Shown here piece after piece: positions 60,291-64,000 of a DNA stretch of 64,000 bases. The notes below the pieces were generated by a model. It saw nothing but the letters and a program-made list of their open reading frames with translations, was not told the origin of the DNA and did not search any database. How positions within the stretch are numbered: position 1 is the first letter of the stretch; every line of letters begins with the position of its first letter. The position numbers and the translations under genes were made by a program. Origin of the DNA: Phascolomyces articulosus (Eukaryota; Mucoromycota; Mucoromycetes; Mucorales; Lichtheimiaceae); NCBI GenBank assembly GCA_025677815.1, contig JAIXMP010000003.1:186001-250000 (forward strand). The letters are read 5' to 3'.

Positions 60291-61143
60291 AATTTTACTC
60301 CATCTTTGCTGGATGGGATTTTGCAACACGATATTCGAACTACTTTCTGTATTTTTAACCCATACATATCGACTGGATCCCCTGGGTCCTGGTATTCATC
60401 TCATGCATACTAATTCGCATGGCTTAATTTGTCAGTTTTCACACCTTGTGTATGAATTGGGCTAAAGCGTTAGTATCCCTGGTAATCCTATCCGAGACAG
60501 CATCTATATACAATCGTATTTATGATCATTCTTGTAAAACAACCCATACCAAAAGCAACATGTGAGCGCCAACCGGTCCAATGATTTTAAAGATGATAAG
60601 ATATTGGAAATAATTTCATAAGGTAATAGCCGCAAGAGTAGTTGGTTTTTATATTGAGTTTCTTTCATCAAGCAACATGTTGCTTCAAGTTGTTGCTTTT
60701 GTTCTGGAAATATTGCTTTGAAATAGTATTGGCGCCTTTTTTTTGCAGCTATCAGCAGCTTCCTTTATGCATTGCCTTGTCAAAGTAAAACGCTGACTCA
60801 CATGTAATATATGTCTGAGCGAAGCAATCGTTGTTTTTGGTCATTGTATTCCGTCTGTGCGCAATCGTCGAGCGCTTTTCGGCATGGTTGAGACTTTTTC
60901 ATAGGCAAAAGCGTAATGCAATAAGATCAAAGATTTGAGATCTTGATGTATGCTACTCAATGCTTTGGTATACAATTCAATTGCGTATATGCAATCGTGT
61001 GTTGCATACATATGTTTTCCTTGATCAAACGCGTTTTGGAGAAGAGAAAGATCCAATTGCGTTGGTGTGAAATGGACATATGAATCTTGATATGATGTTG
61101 AGAAAGGACTTATTTGAAATTGTAAAGTTGCTATTGTTGGCAT
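60291..61143 (-). pseudogene. Decayed TPR/F-box protein gene with frameshifts and stops
   Basis: The reading starts at ATG 61143 and opens into a TPR-like block (LLQNAFDQGKHMYATHDC, IYAIELYTKAL). Within an A5 run on the coding strand (60895-60899) the frame breaks. The next frame continues naturally as SQPCRKALDDCAQTEYND, the second half of the TPR, up to a GTGAGT donor (60801). Downstream on the same strand comes an F-box, RLLPYEIISNILSSLKSL followed by DRLALTCCFW (about 60640-60540). Its frame stops at 60506-60504. A shifted frame then reads IDAVSDRITRDTNALAQF and stops again. A last in-phase-looking exon ends WSKIETL before a GTAAGT donor at 60290. TPR + F-box + leucine-rich proteins are a large family in Mucoromycota and would act as SCF ubiquitin-ligase adaptors. 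At least three lesions make this copy non-functional. Confidence 0.7.
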
Positions 61144-61494
61144 TATAATTAGAAAACAAGACGAAGGGGCGCGTTTTTTGTAAAACGTAAGTTCTTATGA
61201 ACCAGTCGCGAAGATACGAAACAAAGCATGGAAACTATTATAATACAATATGTTTATTTAGTTAAAGATGCTATTTTTATAAAGTGCAACAGTATCATAA
61301 TAATACTAAGGTACTTCATCATCATGTTACTATGGTTTATAAAGCTGTCAAACATTAAATAATATCGTATGCATTATTATTTTTTTTTTCAATATAAAAC
61401 TTTATGTACAATCTGCAAACGAATCTTGTTACTGTCATGAAGATCCCTTTTTTCCTTTTCTGCAATCGTTATTCAAATGTCATTAAGCAAAAAA

Positions 61495-61515
61495 AGAGAG
61501 AGAGAGAGAGAGAGA
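61495..61515. repeat. GA dinucleotide microsatellite
   Basis: About ten GA units follow an A-run. Confidence 0.9.
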
Positions 61516-61976
61516 TCTTTTAATAAAATAAATTGCACACGACGTTCAAGTTGAAAACTATTTTTATATTATGCATTATAAACAACCCTTCGTTTGCAAT
61601 AACAACGTGTTTGATCTGTGCGACACTTTATTATTATTCTTCATTACGACAATTAATAAAAAACTACATTTATAAACAGTTTGAAACAAAATGTAAAGTT
61701 CATGGTTTGAACATTCACATTTTAAAATAATAGAGACTATTACCATTAATATAAAAATAGTAATAGTATTTTTTATCATTTTCTTATTTGATTATTTTCT
61801 TCATTTTGCAGATGAAGAAAAAAAAGCCGCTGAAAAAAAAGAAGAAACTTCCAAGAGCTTAACGAAAAGCTTACATAGGCCAATTGTTTGCGAAAGAGGA
61901 TAGAGGGCACAATGCTGTCCTCCTCTTTACCCCAGGGACAACCGCCGTCTGTTTTTGATCCTGGGCCAGGGATGAA

Positions 61977-62019
61977 GAAAAAAAAGAGAAAAAGAAAAAG
62001 AAAAAGAAAAAAGAAAATG
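61977..62019. repeat. Purine-only AAAAAG-type simple repeat
   Basis: An uninterrupted A/G stretch is built from imperfect AAAAAG/AAAGAA units. Any open frame across it gives only Lys/Arg and is not taken as coding. Confidence 0.85.
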
Positions 62020-63270
62020 GGTGAAATCAGTTGTCTTTTATATCTTTTTTTCTTAAGTGACTGTTTTAATTTTTTATTTCTATTGCCGCGCAGGCGATAG
62101 ATTTTATATATAAAAAACAGGGTGCAGGGACAGAACTTAAAGAGGATGACAATTTGAAAGAAACGATGAATGGTAAAGAAGTATAAAATGGTTCCTTTGG
62201 TGGTCTTGCATAAATTTTAATTCTTTCTTAGTCTGAGCCAAATGTGTTTCACATCCAGCTCCGATGGAAGCACAAGCCTTTAACCCCTTATTTATTCTTG
62301 GTACGCTTGAAAATGATATAGTAATTACCTATTATAGGTACAAAGGGATGAATACCGTTTGATGGAACTTCATTATGTTATAGGAAGAAGTTATTGGAAA
62401 ATGATTATTGGTGAGAAAAAGAGTAAATAGTATCTTGAACGACTGATACAGCAACACGAGTAAACTTTTTTTTATAATATTATATTTTACGTGTTATTTT
62501 TATTATCAATAATGTTATACGTGTTATTATTAACGATCAACCATTAAAGGTTTATTTTTATTATGATATTCTGTTTGTAACACATGATCACATACACATT
62601 CTTTCCAATACATATTTTGTATAGAATCTTTTTACTCTCACAACACCGAAAACCACCAAAACCAAAAAAGCCGTGATCATCTCGTCGTCGTCATAATGTT
62701 TATTATTCTCATTATTATCATTCTTGTTATAGTTACCGTCAGATTCCTGGATCAAATATATTTTGTGTAAGCTCTTGTTTACTTCATGATTAATTAAAAA
62801 ATCTGACAAGATGAAGGATGATGCTGATAGCAACTTCCATCCTTGTTATTCAGCATGATCAATGAATGGAGATACAAAATAAAGGACAAGCTCTTTGATG
62901 TTCTTGGAGTATTCGGAACAATTTTGATTTACTCTCGTTCTATTTCAATACCACAGATTTTCAAGGGTTCAGGCTAAGGTAATGTACAAACGCTTTCAGT
63001 TCTTTTTTATATGTTAGCTAATTCTTTTAGCCGATATTTTAGATAGATCGGTGAACAAAAAAAAAACACTGCGTAATTCGTCTCTGATTCTTTCGCTTTA
63101 TGATTCATATAATTGGCACTTGATCTAAGAGCTCTATTACCCAACTATAGAATATTGAAACAAAAATACAGAAATAAAAAGGCTTGATATTTTCTTCATG
63201 CATTTTATATTCTTCTTTGTGCTTTTAGTAAGGAGTTTATGAACAATAATAATTCACTCAATAACCACTG

Positions 63271-63375
63271 TAACCCGCGGGTCAGCCTGGTCACATCAAG
63301 TCAGCATATTTCGAGCAAGTGGGTGGACTGGTCCAACTCGTAGCTCGGGCCGACTGCCCAGATTGCGAACCCTAT
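63271..63375. other. GC-rich island in AT-rich DNA, possible degenerate transposon end
   Basis: About 100 bases with ACCCGCGGGT (a perfect 10-base palindrome), GGTGGACTGGTCCA and AGCTCGGGCCGA stand out sharply from the AT-rich surroundings and do not encode a protein. CCCGCGGG/GGGCC-rich sub-terminal blocks are a feature of many hAT-type DNA transposons, so a solo degenerate end is possible. No partner terminus or target-site duplication was found in the window. Confidence 0.35.
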
Positions 63376-64000
63376 AACCAAGTATACTCAATAAATAATA
63401 AAGGACTATAAAATTCAAAATATCGTTGCAGAAATCGAAGGGTTTGGGAGCACTATAACCACACTGTATAAAACAGTTTTATCATTATCTATCGTTCAAA
63501 AAAAATGCTCTGAATAATTAATAAAAATCGTGTATTCAGTAACAAAAATAGTAACCAACTGGTTATGTAAAGCATCATACCTAGTTAGGACAATCCTCAC
63601 TATTCGTTGTTATTGTCATCGCCAGAACAGTAATGCAATCATCGTTCTCTTTGTCGATAATAAGGCGGTGTTAGAGTATCTGACACCAATTATATTAAAG
63701 CTGGAAAAACAAGTCTAAAAGTGATCCTTATCCTTCCGTTCAAATATATGTAAAGGATAGCTAGACAAACCATTCATTTTTGTCTCAAATGTGCAATAAA
63801 GCAAACAAAATCAAGCTATGGTAGAGGTTAATAATGTTTTTTAAAAAAGACTTATGATTACATTCGTAATAATATATTACATGCCTAATAACAACTTACT
63901 GATTAAAACCGTTAAAAGATTTATATCATAGTGATTTATCATTACAGTAGTACATGTAACATAATCAAAACTCGTTTTTAACTAATTACTACATCAAGTT

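Larger units (their letters stand above)
61144..64000. other. 2.9 kb gene-poor right end of the window
   Basis: AT-rich DNA with a GA run (61495-61515), a purine block of AAAAAG units (61977-62019) and a GC-rich island (63271-63375). Short open frames here are simple-sequence or random in composition. No gene is supported. Confidence 0.5.

Noticed and set aside
60318..60475. Plus-strand open stretch reading HTYRLDPLGPGIHLMHT
   Set aside because: Looked protein-like, but it is antisense to the F-box pseudogene region, whose minus-strand motifs explain the composition.
61888..62100. Open frame with long Lys/Arg run
   Set aside because: Result of the AAAAAG simple repeat. No start context and no family.
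63530..63718. Open frame reading FVDNKAVLEYLTPI, briefly considered a retrotransposon RNase H piece
   Set aside because: Only a loose resemblance over a few residues, with no catalytic pattern and no flanking reverse transcriptase or LTR.
1..64000. tRNA, rRNA, CRISPR arrays, bacterial-type operons
   Set aside because: No tRNA B-box-like sequence outside coding regions gave a cloverleaf by eye, no rRNA-like sequence or spaced direct repeats were seen, and spliceosomal introns in most genes rule out a bacterial origin.

Overview
The window looks like nuclear DNA of a filamentous fungus, most likely an early-diverging one (Mucoromycota/Mucorales type). This is inferred from gene content: an HSPA12-type Hsp70, a Kelch protein with an appended membrane module, a TPR/F-box relic and a CH-CH...GAS2 giant protein. 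It also fits the AT-rich intergenic DNA and the many short GT-AG introns (often GTAAGT...TAG, about 55-150 nt). No rRNA, tRNA, CRISPR array or intact transposon was found. All intron/exon structures were read by hand from splice signals and reading phase. In every multi-exon model that lies wholly inside the window, the exon lengths sum to a multiple of three.

Layout, left to right: the 5' part of a complex I NDUFA11-like gene (1-344, -); an HSPA12-like Hsp70, 8 exons (1352-3876, -); a 4.6 kb gene-free AT-rich stretch; ribosomal stalk protein P2 (8471-8920, +); a polyQ bHLH transcription factor (9785-11353, -); the SWR1 chromatin remodeller ATPase (13774-19151, -); a bifunctional siroheme synthase (20634-22085, +); a 3238-residue spectraplakin-like cytolinker (22872-32759, +); a PDR/ABCG transporter (34330-39773, -) followed at its 5' side by a Kelch-repeat multi-membrane protein (40076-43668, -); the bc1 assembly chaperone CBP3 (44676-45926, +); ribosomal protein L3 (46373-47867, -) divergent from TIM54 (48571-49897, +); a ZNF706-like small zinc-finger protein (51276-51742, +); a broken CoA-transferase (52522-52989, -) beside an intact acyl-CoA synthetase (53480-55811, -); a two-TM protein (57833-58471, -); a broken TPR/F-box gene (60291-61143, -); and a 2.9 kb gene-poor end containing a small GC-rich island.

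Functionally this is a typical fungal housekeeping neighbourhood: translation (P2, L3), mitochondrial biogenesis (NDUFA11, CBP3, TIM54), chromatin (SWR1) and sulfur/siroheme metabolism, mixed with surface and transport genes. The right-hand 14 kb is the most eroded part, with two recognisable pseudogenes and long gene-free gaps.

The most notable items are: (1) a fungal protein with the actin-binding plus microtubule-binding layout of animal spectraplakins; (2) a PDR transporter whose NBD1 signature motif is altered, and whose reading frame needs an 11-nt micro-exon; (3) L3 with a coding exon that is only the ATG, followed by a 19-nt exon; (4) two pseudogenes not visible as simple long ORFs.
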